A DNA stretch of 64,000 nt from assembly GCF_000009625.1 (NCBI RefSeq), contig NC_002678.2, positions 2,480,001-2,544,000 of the forward strand, read 5' to 3'. The stretch comes from Mesorhizobium japonicum MAFF 303099. Lineage in GTDB: Bacteria > Pseudomonadota > Alphaproteobacteria > Rhizobiales > Rhizobiaceae. Below the pieces are notes generated by a model. The model made no database searches and had not been told where the DNA came from. It saw nothing but the letters and a program-made list of their open reading frames with translations. Both the position numbers and the translations under genes were made by a program. Below are positions 16,879 through 26,652 of this stretch, one piece after another. How positions within the stretch are numbered: position 1 is the first letter of the stretch; every line of letters begins with the position of its first letter.

Positions 16879-19864
16879 TGAGGCGGCCTCCCGTCTCGTC
16901 GAAGAACACCATGCCGGTAACCTCCACTTCGATCACTCCGTCCGGCATCGGCACATAGAGCGTGTCGCCCATCCGGTCGCGGCCGCCGGCGACTAGCGCC
17001 AACGCGATCGAACGGCCACAATTCTGCGACCAGTAGCTGGACGTCACGTGGCCGATCATCTTCATCGGGATTGCCTGCTTCGGATCCTCGACGATCTGCG
17101 CGCCTTCCTCCAGCACCACCTTGGGATCCCTGGTCTTAAGACCGACCAGTTGCTTGCGGCCCTTGGCGACCAGGTCCGACCGCGCCATGCCGCGGATGCC
17201 GACGAAGTCGGTCTTCTTCTTGCCAACCGCCCAGTCGAGACCGGCGTCGTTTGGCGTCACCGTGCCGTCCGTATCCTGGCCGACGATGATGTAGCCCTTT
17301 TCGGCGCGCAGCACGTGCATGGACTCCGTGCCATAGGCGGTGGCGCCATGCTTCTGTCCTTCGGCCCACAGCGCTTCCCAGACGGCCTGGCCGTAATCGG
17401 CCGGCACGTTGACCTCGAATCCCCGCTCGCCGGTGAACGACATGCGGAACAGCCTTGTCGGCACGCCGCAGATCTTGCCTTCGCGCACCGACATATGCGG
17501 CAGCGCCTCGTCGGACATGTCGATGCCTTCGACCAGCGGCGCGATGATATCGCGCGATTTCGGCCCCTGCACGGCGATGACCGCCCACTGCTCGGTGATC
17601 GAGGTCAGCCAGACATTCAGATGCGGGAACTCGGTCTGGAGATAGTCTTCCATATGGTTCATGACACGCGGCGCGCCGCCCGTCGTCGTCGTCACATGGA
17701 AGCGGTCCGGCGCCAGCCGGCCGACGACGCCGTCATCATAGATGAAGCCGTCTTCGCGCAGCATGATGCCGTAGCGGCAGCGGCCGGGCTCCAGCTTCTC
17801 CCACGGATTGGTGTAGAGCAGTTCCATGAACTTGGCCGCATCCGGCCCGACCACCTCGATCTTGCCGAGCGTCGAGGCATCGAACAGGCCAGCTGTCGTA
17901 CGGACCGCGACGCATTCGCGGTCGACCGCGGCATGCATATCCTCGCCGGCTTTCGGGAAGTACCAGGCGCGCTTCCACTGGCCGACATCCTCGAAGACCG
18001 CGCCTTGCACTTCGGCCCACGGATGCGTCGCCGTCTTGCGCGTCGGGTCGAACAGCGGCCCGCGCGCATGGCTGACGATCGCCCCGAAGGTGACCGGCGT
18101 ATAGGGCGCGCGGAAGGTCGTCAGGCCGACCTCGGGGATCGGCTTGCCCAGCGTTTCCGCGGCAATCGCCAGGCCGTGCATGTTGGAGGTCTTGCCCTGG
18201 TCGGTCGCCATGCCGTTGGTGGTGAAGCGCTTGACGTGCTCGATCGAGCGCATGCCTTCATGCACCGCCTGGCGGATATCCTTGGCGGTGACGTCGTTCT
18301 GGAAATCGACGAAGGCCTTCACGGTGGTGTCCGGGCCGGCGCCGGGCGCGGCGCCCAGCATGCCGCGCGACCAGCTTTCTGAGGCATCGACCTTCGGCTT
18401 CACACCCTTGGCAGTCTTCGCGCCGGAATCCTTGGCTGCCTTGGCGCCAGCCGCATAGGCTTCGTCCACTGTCGCCGCCAGCCCGTCGGTGCCGTTGCAG
18501 GCGCCCACCGAAACGCAATCCTGCGCATAGGTGCCGGGCACGAAGCGCTTGGTCTCGTCATTGAAGGCGACCTTGCCGCGCGACTGCGAGAACAGATGCA
18601 CCGACGGTGTCCAGCCGGCCGACATCAGGATCGCGTCGACGGAAATGGTGCGCTCGCCGCCACCATTCTTCGGCTGCACGGTCATCGAGGACACGCGCAA
18701 TTTGCCGCCGGCGCGGATCACCGCGCGGCCGAAATTGATTTCGATGCCGAGCGCCCGCGCCTCGTCGATCACCGGACCGGTCGGGTTGTCGCGCAGATCA
18801 ACGATCGCCTCGATGTTGACGCCGGCCTTCTTCAGGTCGATCGCCGCGGCATAGGCCGAGTCATTGGCGGTGTAGACGCCGACATTCCTGCCGACCGCGA
18901 CGCCATAATGGTTGAGGAAGGTACGCGCCGCGCCCGCCAGCATGATGCCCGGCCGATCATTGTTGGCGAACACCATGTGGCGCTCGATGGCGCCGGAGGC
19001 CAGCACCACGCGCTTGGCGCGTACTTGCCAAAGCCGCTCGCGCGGCAAGTCGTGGCCGGGGGCCTTCAAATGGTCGCTGACGCGCTCGACCAGGCCAACG
19101 AAATTCTGCGCGTAATAGCCGAAGGCCGTGGTGCGCGAGAGCACACGGACATTGTCCATGGCTGTGAGCTTCGCGATCGCCGCTTGCGCCCAGACGAAAC
19201 CATCCTGGCCGTCGATTTTCGCCCCCGTCTCGAAACGCAAGCTGCCGCCGAACTCGGCCTGCTCGTCGGCGAGGATGACGCGCACGCCGCTCTCGGCCGC
19301 CGCCAATGCCGCCGCGATGCCGGCGGCACCGCCGCCCAGCACCAGCACGTCGCAATGCGCGTAGCGCGACGAATAATGGTCGGGATCGGGCTTGTCGGGC
19401 GAAACGCCAAGGCCGGCGGCTTCACGGATCTTCGGCTCGTAAAGGCTCTTCCAGGCTGCCTTCGGCCACATGAAGGTCTTGTAGTAGAAGCCGGCCGAAA
19501 ACATCGGCGATGCCAGGTCGTTGACCGCGCCGACGTCGAAGGACAGCGACGGCCAGCGGTTCTGCGAATTGGCGGCGAGCCCGTCATAGAGCTCCTGCAC
19601 GGTGGCGCGCACATTCGGTGTCTTGCGCGCGTCGTCACGCACGATCTGCACCAGCGCATTGGGTTCTTCCGCGCCCGCCGACAGGAAGCCGCGCGGCCGG
19701 TGGTACTTGAAGGAACGGCCGACCAGATGCACGCCATTGGCAAGCAGTGCGGAGGCCAGCGTGTCGCCCTCGATGCCGGTATAGGACTGGCCGTCGAAGC
19801 TGAACCGCGCGGTCTTGGCCTGGCTGAGGCGACCGGCTCTCGGGATGCGGAACGCGCCGCTCAT
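16871..19864 (-). CDS. soxA: sarcosine oxidase subunit alpha
   Basis: The 997-residue subunit has an N-terminal ferredoxin-like region (SFDGQSYTGIEGDTLASALL), a dinucleotide-binding domain with LGGGAAGIAAALAA near residue 176, and a C-terminal aminomethyltransferase (GCV_T) half that binds tetrahydrofolate (FDASTLGKIEVVGPDAAKF onward). Heterotetrameric sarcosine oxidase demethylates sarcosine to glycine and passes the one-carbon unit to folate. Size is as expected. It overlaps soxD by 4 bp and soxG by 8 bp. Confidence 0.95.
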
Positions 19865-20157
19865 TTGGCAACTCCCGGCAGCTTGGCGGGTTTGGGTTCG
19901 CCGGCCTTGTAGGTCATGACGAACTTGTCGGTGACGGTGTCGCGCACCGCATTGAAGAAGCGCGCGCAGCCATGCATGTGCCGCCAGCGCTCATAGATGG
20001 TGCCCTTGGGATTGGAGCGGATGAAGAAGAACTTTTCGAAGTCGTCGTCGCTCTCGCCCGCAATGTTGGCCGAGCGCGCAATATGCGCCTCGCCGGCGTT
20101 GCGGAATTCGAGCTCCGGGCGCTCTTCCTCGCAATAGGGGCAGCGGATGAGAAGCAT
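19861..20157 (-). CDS. soxD: sarcosine oxidase subunit delta
   Basis: The 98-residue subunit starts MLLIRCPYCEEERPELEF and contains the zinc-binding CPYC pair plus a downstream His and Cys (HMHGCARFFNAVRD), as in known delta subunits. An ATG at 20157 gives the usual length; an upstream reading to 20214 adds an Arg/Pro-rich stretch that is not part of the family. It follows orf140 by 11 bp and overlaps soxA by 4 bp. Confidence 0.92.
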   Translation of the reverse strand: MLLIRCPYCEEERPELEFRNAGEAHIARSANIAGESDDDFEKFFFIRSNPKGTIYERWRHMHGCARFFNAVRDTVTDKFVMTYKAGEPKPAKLPGVAK

Positions 20158-20168
20158 TCTGTTTGTTC

Positions 20169-20591
20169 CTACAATTCGCCGTGGCCGACGCGGGCGCCGG
20201 GGGGTTGGTCGCAAAGCTTCTGGCCCATGGTCACAAACGGCGCAACGAGCCGCAGCCGCTCCTCGACGCCAGCGGAATCGCGAAACAAGGCGCGGTTGGC
20301 CATGTTGCCGAGCGTCAACTGCATCGGGTCGGTCGTGACGATGACGCCACGCGGTTTGAAATCCTCATCTTCGTCCTGGCCTTTCGGCCGGCTTTCGAAG
20401 AACATCACAACCTTCTGGCCGCCGCCCCACACGCAGGCGAGCATTCCCTCGTCGACCGAAAACGGCCATCCAGCCTCGTTGCCGGCGCGTGTGATCGGCT
20501 GCAGCCGCACCTCTTCAGCCGACGGCATGTGGAACATGCCTTGTTCCCCCGCCAGCATCAGCGGCATCGCGACAGCCATCTGCGCCATCAT
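20169..20591 (-). CDS. orf140, uncharacterised protein between soxB and soxD
   Basis: A 140-residue frame starts at ATG 20591, whose A is shared with the soxB stop codon (TGATG overlap), and ends 11 bp before soxD. The N-terminus is hydrophobic and Met-rich ([17 protein letters not shown]) but lacks the positive charges of a normal signal peptide. The core has WPFSVDEGMLACVW and a later MGQKLC, which weakly recalls the secreted DUF2511/YebY type; I am not sure of that. Tight coupling to soxB and soxD makes it a genuine gene. Its role in sarcosine oxidation is unknown. Confidence 0.68.
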   Translation of the reverse strand: MMAQMAVAMPLMLAGEQGMFHMPSAEEVRLQPITRAGNEAGWPFSVDEGMLACVWGGGQKVVMFFESRPKGQDEDEDFKPRGVIVTTDPMQLTLGNMANRALFRDSAGVEERLRLVAPFVTMGQKLCDQPPGARVGHGEL

Positions 20592-21844
20592 CAGTGCGCC
20601 ACTGCCGCCGCCGCCGCCTCGTCGATCAGCCGGCCGGTGCGGAAGCGTTCGATGGTGAAGGGCGCGTTGATCGGATGCGGATCGTCCCTGGCGATGGTGT
20701 GGGCAAAGACATGGCCCGAACCCGGCGTCGCCTTGAAGCCGCCCGTACCCCAGCCGCAATTGACGTAGAGGCCGGGCACCGGCGTCTTGGCCAGGATCGG
20801 CGAGCGGTCGGGCGTCACGTCGACGATGCCGCCCCAGGAGCGCAGCATCTTCATGCGCGTGAAGATCGGGAACATCTCGCAGATGGCGTCCAGCGTATGC
20901 TGCAGAATGTGCAAGCCACCGGTCTGCGAATAGGAGACATACTGATCGGTGCCGGCGCCGATCACCAGCTCGCCCTTGTCGGACTGCGAGATATAGGCGT
21001 GCACCGTGTTGGACATGACCACACATGGCACCACCGGCTTGACCGGCTCCGACACCAGCGCCTGCAGCGGATAGCTTTCCAGCGGCATGCGCACGCCGGC
21101 CATGTTCATGATGACCGAGGAATGGCCGGCGGCAACCACGCCGACCTTCTTGGCGCCGATGAAGCCGCGCGTCGTGTCGACGCCCATGACCGCACCATTG
21201 GCCGCCCGCTTGACGCCGGTGACCTCGCAATTCTGGATGATGTGGACGCCGCGCGCCGAGGCGCCGCGCGCATAGCCCCAGGCCACAGCATCGTGGCGCG
21301 CCGTGCCGCCGCGGCGCTGCAGCGCCGCACCGACGACGGGATAGCGTGCATCCCTGGAGACGTTGAGCGGCGGGCAGAATTCTTTGGCCTGCTCCGGCGA
21401 CAGCCATTCATTGTCGATGCCGTTCAGCCGGTTGGCGTGGACATGGCGCTTCAGCACCTGGATGTCATGCACATTGTGGGCAAGCATCATGACGCCGCGC
21501 GCCGAATACATGACGTTGTAATTGAGCTCCTGGGAGAGCCCATCCCACAGCTTCAGCGCATGGTCGTAAATGCCGGCGCTCTCGTCATAGAGATAGTTGG
21601 AGCGGATGATGGTGGTGTTGCGGCCGGTGTTGCCGCCGCCCAGCCAGCCCTTTTCCAGCACCGCGACATTGGTGATGCCATGCACCGTGGCAAGATAATA
21701 GGCGGTGGCCAGGCCATGGCCACCGGCGCCGACGATGATGACGTCGTATTCCTTCTTGGGCTCAGGCGAGGACCATTGTTCCTCCCAGCCCTTGTGGCCG
21801 CGCATGGCCTCGCGGGCGATGGCGAATACCGAATATTTTTTCAA
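20591..21844 (-). CDS. soxB: sarcosine oxidase subunit beta
   Basis: The 417-residue flavoprotein starts [19 protein letters not shown] from a TTG codon, an N-terminus I know from other rhizobial SoxB proteins. It has the FAD motif [13 protein letters not shown] near residue 37 and [13 protein letters not shown], which contains the histidine that carries covalent FMN in this family. It is the first gene of the operon soxB-orf140-soxD-soxA-soxG. No close folate gene such as purU or glyA is in the window. Confidence 0.94.
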   Translation of the reverse strand: MKKYSVFAIAREAMRGHKGWEEQWSSPEPKKEYDVIIVGAGGHGLATAYYLATVHGITNVAVLEKGWLGGGNTGRNTTIIRSNYLYDESAGIYDHALKLWDGLSQELNYNVMYSARGVMMLAHNVHDIQVLKRHVHANRLNGIDNEWLSPEQAKEFCPPLNVSRDARYPVVGAALQRRGGTARHDAVAWGYARGASARGVHIIQNCEVTGVKRAANGAVMGVDTTRGFIGAKKVGVVAAGHSSVIMNMAGVRMPLESYPLQALVSEPVKPVVPCVVMSNTVHAYISQSDKGELVIGAGTDQYVSYSQTGGLHILQHTLDAICEMFPIFTRMKMLRSWGGIVDVTPDRSPILAKTPVPGLYVNCGWGTGGFKATPGSGHVFAHTIARDDPHPINAPFTIERFRTGRLIDEAAAAAVAH

Positions 21845-21926
21845 CGTCCCAGCCTCGCGCCAACAGATCTCGCGGATTGCAGCCGGGCTTTTGTTCGGCC
21901 CGGCGCGCGAGGTGTATCACTAGCGA

Positions 21927-21952
21927 AACAGCGCTTCCACCCTTGCGCTGTT
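21927..21952. promoter_or_regulatory. inverted repeat upstream of soxB (candidate operator)
   Basis: AACAGCGC (21927-21934) and GCGCTGTT (21945-21952) form a perfect 8-bp dyad separated by 10 bp, extended on both sides with two mismatches. It lies about 82 bp before the soxB start and about 108 bp before the divergent DUF2568 gene. Its position fits an operator for the sarcosine operon; the regulator is not in the window. Confidence 0.4.
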
Positions 21953-22059
21953 TGCGACGGCGCTTGCCGTTTTGCGCCACGACGAAAAAGACCCACGTCG
22001 GCTGGCTGCCGTGGTTACATTCAGCCACATTGTCCGTCGCGCGATTCTGGAGGACGGAA

Positions 22060-22428
22060 ATGGGTAATGCCTGGTGGAATCTGACACTGCGCTTCCTGCT
22101 GGAGCTTGCCGCCCTGCTCGGTCTCGGCATTGCCGGCTGGCACTTCTCCGAAGGGTGGTGGCGCTGGGTCCTCGCCTTGGCCTTGCCGCTCGTCGCGGCC
22201 GTGCTGTGGGGCACTTTCGCGGTGCTCAACGACCCAAGCCGGTCGGGCCGCGCACCGGTGCCGGTTCCGGGTACGGTGCGGCTGGCGCTCGAACTGGTCA
22301 TCCTGTTCGGCGGCGCTGCCGGATTCTATGCCGCGGGTCACACGACCGCGGGCATCGTCATGGCGCTGCTCATCGCCATCAGCTACGCATTTTCGCTCGA
22401 CCGGCTGGGTTGGCTGCTGAAGCAATAG
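22060..22428 (+). CDS. YrdB/DUF2568-family membrane protein
   Basis: The 122-residue product has four membrane helices (about residues 9-28, 35-54, 72-92 and 98-116). The central loop WGTFAVLNDPSRSGRAPVPVPG and the RLALEL start of helix three are those of DUF2568 proteins. GGAGG lies upstream of ATG 22060. Function of the family is not known. It is divergent from the sarcosine oxidase operon and stands alone. Confidence 0.82.
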   Translation: MGNAWWNLTLRFLLELAALLGLGIAGWHFSEGWWRWVLALALPLVAAVLWGTFAVLNDPSRSGRAPVPVPGTVRLALELVILFGGAAGFYAAGHTTAGIVMALLIAISYAFSLDRLGWLLKQ

Positions 22429-22537
22429 TTCAGGACGACGCGGCCTTCGCAGGTATCGGGTGGTTCCTCGCCGCTCCATCTGCGACCAAGCATCCCGATT
22501 GCCGGCGAGACCGGCGCGAAAAACAGGGATGCAAAAA

Positions 22538-23308
22538 ATGCTCGCACTCGCCAACAAGATCGCCATCGTCACCGGCGCCAGTTCCGGCATCGGCCGCGCC
22601 ACGGCGAAACTCTTCGCCGAGGAAGGGGCCAGGGTCGTCGTCGCCGCCCGCCGTCAGGCCGAACTCGATACGCTTGTCGCCGAGATATCGGACGCGGAAG
22701 GCACGGCCGTCGCGCTTGCCGGCGACGTCAGGGACGAAGCCTATGCGAAGGCCCTTGTCGATCTGGCGGTCGAAAGCTTCGGCGGCCTCGACGTCGCCTT
22801 CAACAATGCCGGCGCCGTCGGCCAGATGGGGCCGATCTCAGGCCTGTCACTGGAGGGATGGCGCGAAACCCTCGACACCAACCTCACCAGTGCGTTTCTC
22901 GGCGCGAAATACCAGGTGCCGGCGATGATCGAGCGAGGCGGCGGCTCCCTGATCTTCACTTCCACCTTCGTCGGCCACACCATCGGCATGCCAGGCATGA
23001 CCAGCTATGCCGCAAGCAAGGCCGGCCTGATCGGGTTGACGCAGGTGCTGGCCGCAGAACACGGCCCCCAGGGCGTGCGGGTCAACGCGCTGCTGCCCGG
23101 CGGCACTGACACACCTGCAAGCATCACCAACGCGCCGGATGCCGGACCGGAAGTGCTGGCTTTTGTCCAAGCCCTGCATGCGCTGAAGCGCATGGCGCAG
23201 CCGGAGGAGATTGCCCGCTCGGCGCTTTATCTCGCCTCCGATGCCTCGAGCTTCACAACGGGAACCGCGCTGTTCGCCGATGGCGGCGTCTCGATCAACC
23301 GGACGTGA
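22538..23308 (+). CDS. SDR-family oxidoreductase
   Basis: The 256-residue protein has VTGASSGIGRATA near residue 11, NNAGAVGQM, and SYAASKAGLIG with the catalytic Tyr/Lys, ending FADGGVS. I chose ATG 22538 because AGGGA lies a suitable 7-8 nt upstream; an ATG at 22529 would place it too close. It is a lone gene followed by a hairpin. The TFVGHTIGMPGMTSY stretch recalls SDRs annotated as oxidoreductases of unknown substrate in rhizobia. Confidence 0.87.
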   Translation: MLALANKIAIVTGASSGIGRATAKLFAEEGARVVVAARRQAELDTLVAEISDAEGTAVALAGDVRDEAYAKALVDLAVESFGGLDVAFNNAGAVGQMGPISGLSLEGWRETLDTNLTSAFLGAKYQVPAMIERGGGSLIFTSTFVGHTIGMPGMTSYAASKAGLIGLTQVLAAEHGPQGVRVNALLPGGTDTPASITNAPDAGPEVLAFVQALHALKRMAQPEEIARSALYLASDASSFTTGTALFADGGVSINRT

Positions 23309-23317
23309 AGGTTTTTT

Positions 23318-23344
23318 GCGGCGAACAGACCGGTTCGCCGCTTT
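23318..23344 (+). terminator. hairpin terminator after SDR
   Basis: GCGGCGAAC (23318-23326) pairs with GTTCGCCGC (23333-23341) over a 6-nt loop and is followed by a short T run. A T6 tract precedes it, which would serve the opposite strand. It begins 10 bp after the SDR stop. Confidence 0.5.
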
Positions 23345-23418
23345 GACGCAGGCAGCCGGTCTTGCTTTTTCCGCGCGATTTGGCGATTCCGTTCCCTGTC
23401 GAAACGGGTCCCGAAACC

Positions 23419-23805
23419 ATGATGCTGATCCGAACCTATGTGGCCGCGAGCGCGATCGAGGGCGTTGGCATGTTCGCCGCCGAGCCGATCCGGAAAGGCG
23501 CCTCGATCTGGCGGCTTAACCCGGATTTCGACCGGCTGATCCCGATGGACGAATACGAGGCCGCACCCCAGCCTCTGAAGGAATTGCTCGACCGTTATGC
23601 CTATCCGAGCCCGGATAGGCCGGGCTTCATGGTCTATGAGGTCGACAATGGCCGCTTCATGAACCATTCGGCGACGCCGAATACCGACTTTTCGCAATAT
23701 GGCGGCGCGACAGCGACCCGCGACATCGCCGCCGGCGAAGAGATCACTTGTGACTACGGCGAATTCTTCGAGGATTTCGAGCGGCTGCACCTGGCCACGG
23801 CGTAG
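23419..23805 (+). CDS. SET-domain protein
   Basis: The 128-residue protein is almost entirely a SET domain: GVGMFAAEPIRKG near the start, then RFMNHSATPNTD (the NH motif that helps bind S-adenosylmethionine) and GEEITCDYGEFF at the end. Bacterial SET proteins of this length are probably protein lysine methyltransferases, but targets are rarely known. Either ATG at 23419 or the next codon could be the start. It lies upstream of rpsU on the same strand, with 176 bp between, so it is probably a separate unit. Confidence 0.82.
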   Translation: MMLIRTYVAASAIEGVGMFAAEPIRKGASIWRLNPDFDRLIPMDEYEAAPQPLKELLDRYAYPSPDRPGFMVYEVDNGRFMNHSATPNTDFSQYGGATATRDIAAGEEITCDYGEFFEDFERLHLATA

Positions 23806-23981
23806 TTGGCGCCCTATGTCGGAGCGACAGTGGCAATTTGGCTGTTGTCTTGCATTTCGACTGTGGACAGCGCGGCCTGATTCTGCTATCAGCCGCCACA
23901 ATTCGTGGTGTCGACCGCCGCGGAGGCTAGTGGCTATGGCTACTTGCCTGTTGATATCAAACCCGAAAGACAGGATTGCCC

Positions 23982-24248
23982 GTGCAGGTACTCGTCCGCG
24001 ACAATAACGTTGATCAGGCGCTTCGCGCGCTCAAGAAGAAGATGCAGCGCGAAGGCATTTTCCGCGAAATGAAGATGCGCGGTCACTACGAGAAGCCGTC
24101 CGAGAAGCGCGCCCGCGAAAAGGCCGAGGCCGTGCGCCGCGCCCGCAAGTTGGCCCGCAAGCGCGCCCAGCGCGAAGGCCTGCTGCCGATGACGCCGCGT
24201 CCGGTGGCTGCCGGTGGTGCTGCTGGCGCAGCGCGTCCGCCGCGCTGA
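23982..24248 (+). CDS. rpsU: 30S ribosomal protein S21
   Basis: The 88-residue protein has the S21 core [20 protein letters not shown] and an Arg/Lys-rich helix with a C-terminal Ala/Gly-rich tail ([14 protein letters not shown]), a long version seen in rhizobia. I place the start at GTG 23982 ([10 protein letters not shown]), with AGGA 6 nt upstream. A TTG at 23976 is in frame but leaves no room for a ribosome site. S21 binds the small subunit near the anti-Shine-Dalgarno end of 16S rRNA. Confidence 0.93.
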   Translation: MQVLVRDNNVDQALRALKKKMQREGIFREMKMRGHYEKPSEKRAREKAEAVRRARKLARKRAQREGLLPMTPRPVAAGGAAGAARPPR

Positions 24249-24282
24249 TATCGCCAATATTTCGTCCTTTTCGAAGGATACC

Positions 24283-24322
24283 AAGGTGGCGCGATGCGGA
24301 ATCGCCGCCACCTTTTTATTTT
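24283..24322 (+). terminator. Rho-independent terminator of rpsU
   Basis: AAGGTGGC pairs with GCCACCTT, extended by GCGAT/ATCGC inside, giving a stem of about 13 bp followed by TTTTTATTTT. It lies 35 bp after the rpsU stop. Confidence 0.85.
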
Positions 24323-24391
24323 GATTGTGACCCGGCCCGGAGGGGGGATCCGGACCTGAGCGACGCGGCTTGAAGTGAGGACAGGGCAGAC

Positions 24392-25234
24392 ATGAACGCA
24401 ATGAGCGTGGAGCGCGGGACCGCATTGCGTGGTTTCGCCCTGACGGCAGCCCTGCTTTCCGGATTGTTGCTGGCCGGCTGCCAGACATCAGGCCCGACCG
24501 GCGAGTTCAACAACATCGACAAGGCGCAGGGGTCGAGCGAGAACATTTCCTCGCTGTCCGCAGTCATCCAGCGCAATCCCCAGGATCCCGAAGGCTACAA
24601 TGTGCGCGGCTCGGCCTATGGCCGCGGCGGCCAGTATCAGGCGGCGCTCAAGGACTTCAACCAGGCCATCCAGCTCAATCCGAATTTCTACCAGGCCTAT
24701 TCCAACCGCGCGCTCATCCAGCGCTTCCTCGGCAATCAGGCGGCCGCGCTCGGCGACTATAACAAGTCGATCCAGATCAACGGCAATTATGACGCCGCCT
24801 ATATCGGCCGCGGCAATCTCTACCGCAAGGCGGGCCGCACCCAGGACGCCTTCAACGACTTCCAGAAGGCGATCCAGCTCGACACGACGGACGCTCGCGC
24901 CTACCACAATCGCGGCCTGATCTATCAGAGCCAGGGCCAGCACAAATTCGCCATCGAGGATTTCTCGACCGCCATCTCGCTGGCGCCGGATGCAGCCGAG
25001 CCCTACAACGGCCGTGGCCTTTCCTATCTGGCGACGGGCGACGAGGACAACGCCTTCTCCGACTTCAACATGGCCATCAAGCTCGACGGCCAGAACGCTG
25101 AGGCCTGGGCCAATCAGGCGCTCATCTACGAGCGGCGCGGCGACAAGGCGAAGGCCGCGAAATCCTATAAGGAAGCCGTCCGCCTCAACCCCAATTACCA
25201 GCCTGCCAAGGACGGCCTCGCCCGCGTCAGCTGA
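24392..25234 (+). CDS. TPR-repeat lipoprotein
   Basis: The 280-residue product has a lipoprotein signal (LLLAGC, lipidated Cys30) and then about six to seven tetratricopeptide repeats from residue 55 to the end, each with the A..D...A/AI.L.P pattern (ALKDFNQAIQLNPNFYQAYS, AFNDFQKAIQLDTTDARAYH). The layout resembles NlpI, an outer-membrane TPR lipoprotein that scaffolds cell-wall hydrolases and proteases. The mature chain begins with a Gly/Ser-rich linker. It is monocistronic. A scaffolding role is inferred from the fold. Confidence 0.85.
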   Translation: MNAMSVERGTALRGFALTAALLSGLLLAGCQTSGPTGEFNNIDKAQGSSENISSLSAVIQRNPQDPEGYNVRGSAYGRGGQYQAALKDFNQAIQLNPNFYQAYSNRALIQRFLGNQAAALGDYNKSIQINGNYDAAYIGRGNLYRKAGRTQDAFNDFQKAIQLDTTDARAYHNRGLIYQSQGQHKFAIEDFSTAISLAPDAAEPYNGRGLSYLATGDEDNAFSDFNMAIKLDGQNAEAWANQALIYERRGDKAKAAKSYKEAVRLNPNYQPAKDGLARVS

Positions 25235-25442
25235 TATCAGCTTTAGCAGATCCGGCTAAGCATTGTGGGGACGTTGGCGTGTCCGAAAGGACACGCAGCG
25301 CCGAAGATCGCCACCGATCCGGCAACCGCGCGTTAACCCCTGCAGCAAGCCGTTAACCCTTGCCTTGTTCGCGCCAAGTTTTCAGCGGAACGGTCTGGTC
25401 ACTCAAGCCGTTATTCCCAGCGATTTGCGAAAGGACCCTCCC

Positions 25443-25919
25443 ATGATCAAGAAACTCGTCTGCGCCGCTGCCCTTGCAACGACCGTGTTCGCTGCCGCCC
25501 CGGCCAGCGCCGGCAGGCTGCAGCTCGGCACGCTCGACTGCACCATCGACGGCGGCACCGCCTACATCGTCGCCTCCAACAAGGGCGTGTCCTGCGTGTT
25601 CCGTCCCTACCACCATGGCCCGTCGGAGATTTACACCGGCGTCATCTCCAAGATCGGTGTCGATGTCGGCCAGACGCATCAGGGCCAGCTCGTCTGGGCG
25701 GTTCTTGCCGCGACCCGTGACCGCGACGCGGGCGACCTTGCCGGCAGCTACTATGGCGTCAACGCCGAGGCGAGCGTCGTCACCGGCGGCGGCGCCAACG
25801 TGCTGGTCGGCGGCTTCGACAGCGCCTTCGTGCTGCAGCCGCTCAGCGTCCAGGCGCAGACCGGCGTCAATCTCGCCGTGGCCGTGACCTCGCTTCAGCT
25901 GATCCATTCGCTGAAGTGA
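25443..25919 (+). CDS. DUF992-family secreted protein (copy 1)
   Basis: The 158-residue protein has a signal peptide (MIKKLVCAAALATTVFAAAPASA, given by positions 1-23) followed by the DUF992 domain. Its hallmarks are GxLxCTIDGGTAYIVASNKG, a second Cys in SCVF, and the glycine-rich VVTGGGANVLVGG with FVLQPLSVQAQTG near the end. The two Cys probably form a disulphide. Function is unknown. A paralogue follows directly downstream, and a strong terminator separates the two. Confidence 0.85.
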   Translation: MIKKLVCAAALATTVFAAAPASAGRLQLGTLDCTIDGGTAYIVASNKGVSCVFRPYHHGPSEIYTGVISKIGVDVGQTHQGQLVWAVLAATRDRDAGDLAGSYYGVNAEASVVTGGGANVLVGGFDSAFVLQPLSVQAQTGVNLAVAVTSLQLIHSLK

Positions 25920-25951
25920 TCGAACGGAGCCACGCTCTCCTCTCTACCTTG

Positions 25952-25995
25952 CGGCGCGGAACCATATAGGATGGTTCCGCGCCGTTTGATTTTTG
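25952..25995 (+). terminator. Rho-independent terminator between DUF992 genes
   Basis: CGGCGCGGAACCAT (25952-25965) and ATGGTTCCGCGCCG (25971-25984) form a perfect 14-bp stem with a 5-nt loop, followed by TTTGATTTTT. It overlaps the ribosome-site region of the second DUF992 gene only slightly, so the second gene probably has its own promoter or is reached by readthrough. Confidence 0.85.
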
Positions 25996-26006
25996 AGGGG
26001 GACGCC

Positions 26007-26492
26007 ATGCCGAAGACAGCCATCGCCGCTGCCATGATTGCACTCGTGCTCAGCGCGACACAGACGCAGGCGCAGGACCGAGGCATCGAAGTCGGTACCC
26101 TTGAATGCGCCATAGGCGGCGGCACCGGCTTCATCTTCGGCTCGACCAAGGATCTGAGCTGCACCTTCACCCCGACCGACAAGAGCTTCGCGCCGGAAGC
26201 CTATTTCGGCGCCGTCAACAAATACGGCCTCGATATCGGCACGACCAAGCAGGCGGTGATGCGCTGGCTGGTGCTGACGCCGCTGAAGAACATCTACGCG
26301 CCGGGTGCGTTGGCGGGCGACTATATCGGTGCCAGCGCCGAAGTGACGGCGGCCGTCGGCGCCGGCGCCAATCTCCTGGTCGGCGGCTCCTCGCAGGCTT
26401 TCACCCTCCAGCCGCTCAGCCTGCAGACGCAGACCGGCATCAATCTCGCCATCGGCGTCAGCCAGTTCCAGCTGCGCAGCACCGAGAATTGA
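26007..26492 (+). CDS. DUF992-family secreted protein (copy 2)
   Basis: The 161-residue paralogue starts at an ATG preceded by GAGGGGG. It has a signal peptide ending near QTQAQ, then VGTLECAIGGGTGFIFGSTK, LSCTF, and the GAGANLLVGGSSQAF and LQPLSLQTQTGINLAIGV segments that align with copy 1. The middle of the protein has diverged (KYGLDIGTTKQAVMRWLVL). Tandem placement and matching ends show an old duplication. Function is unknown. Confidence 0.85.
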   Translation: MPKTAIAAAMIALVLSATQTQAQDRGIEVGTLECAIGGGTGFIFGSTKDLSCTFTPTDKSFAPEAYFGAVNKYGLDIGTTKQAVMRWLVLTPLKNIYAPGALAGDYIGASAEVTAAVGAGANLLVGGSSQAFTLQPLSLQTQTGINLAIGVSQFQLRSTEN

Positions 26493-26652
26493 CCTCTTGA
26501 AAAAACCGCTTGAGCTCAACCGCGGTTGAGGTCCTACAAGCCCAGCCCGACCGGACCGGCACCCCGATGGGCACGCTATCCGGCGCTATTGCCGCGCATG
26601 GTCCTGCCGGAAAGCCTTGTTGGCTTCTGGTGCCGTGCGCCGGCATCGAGAT

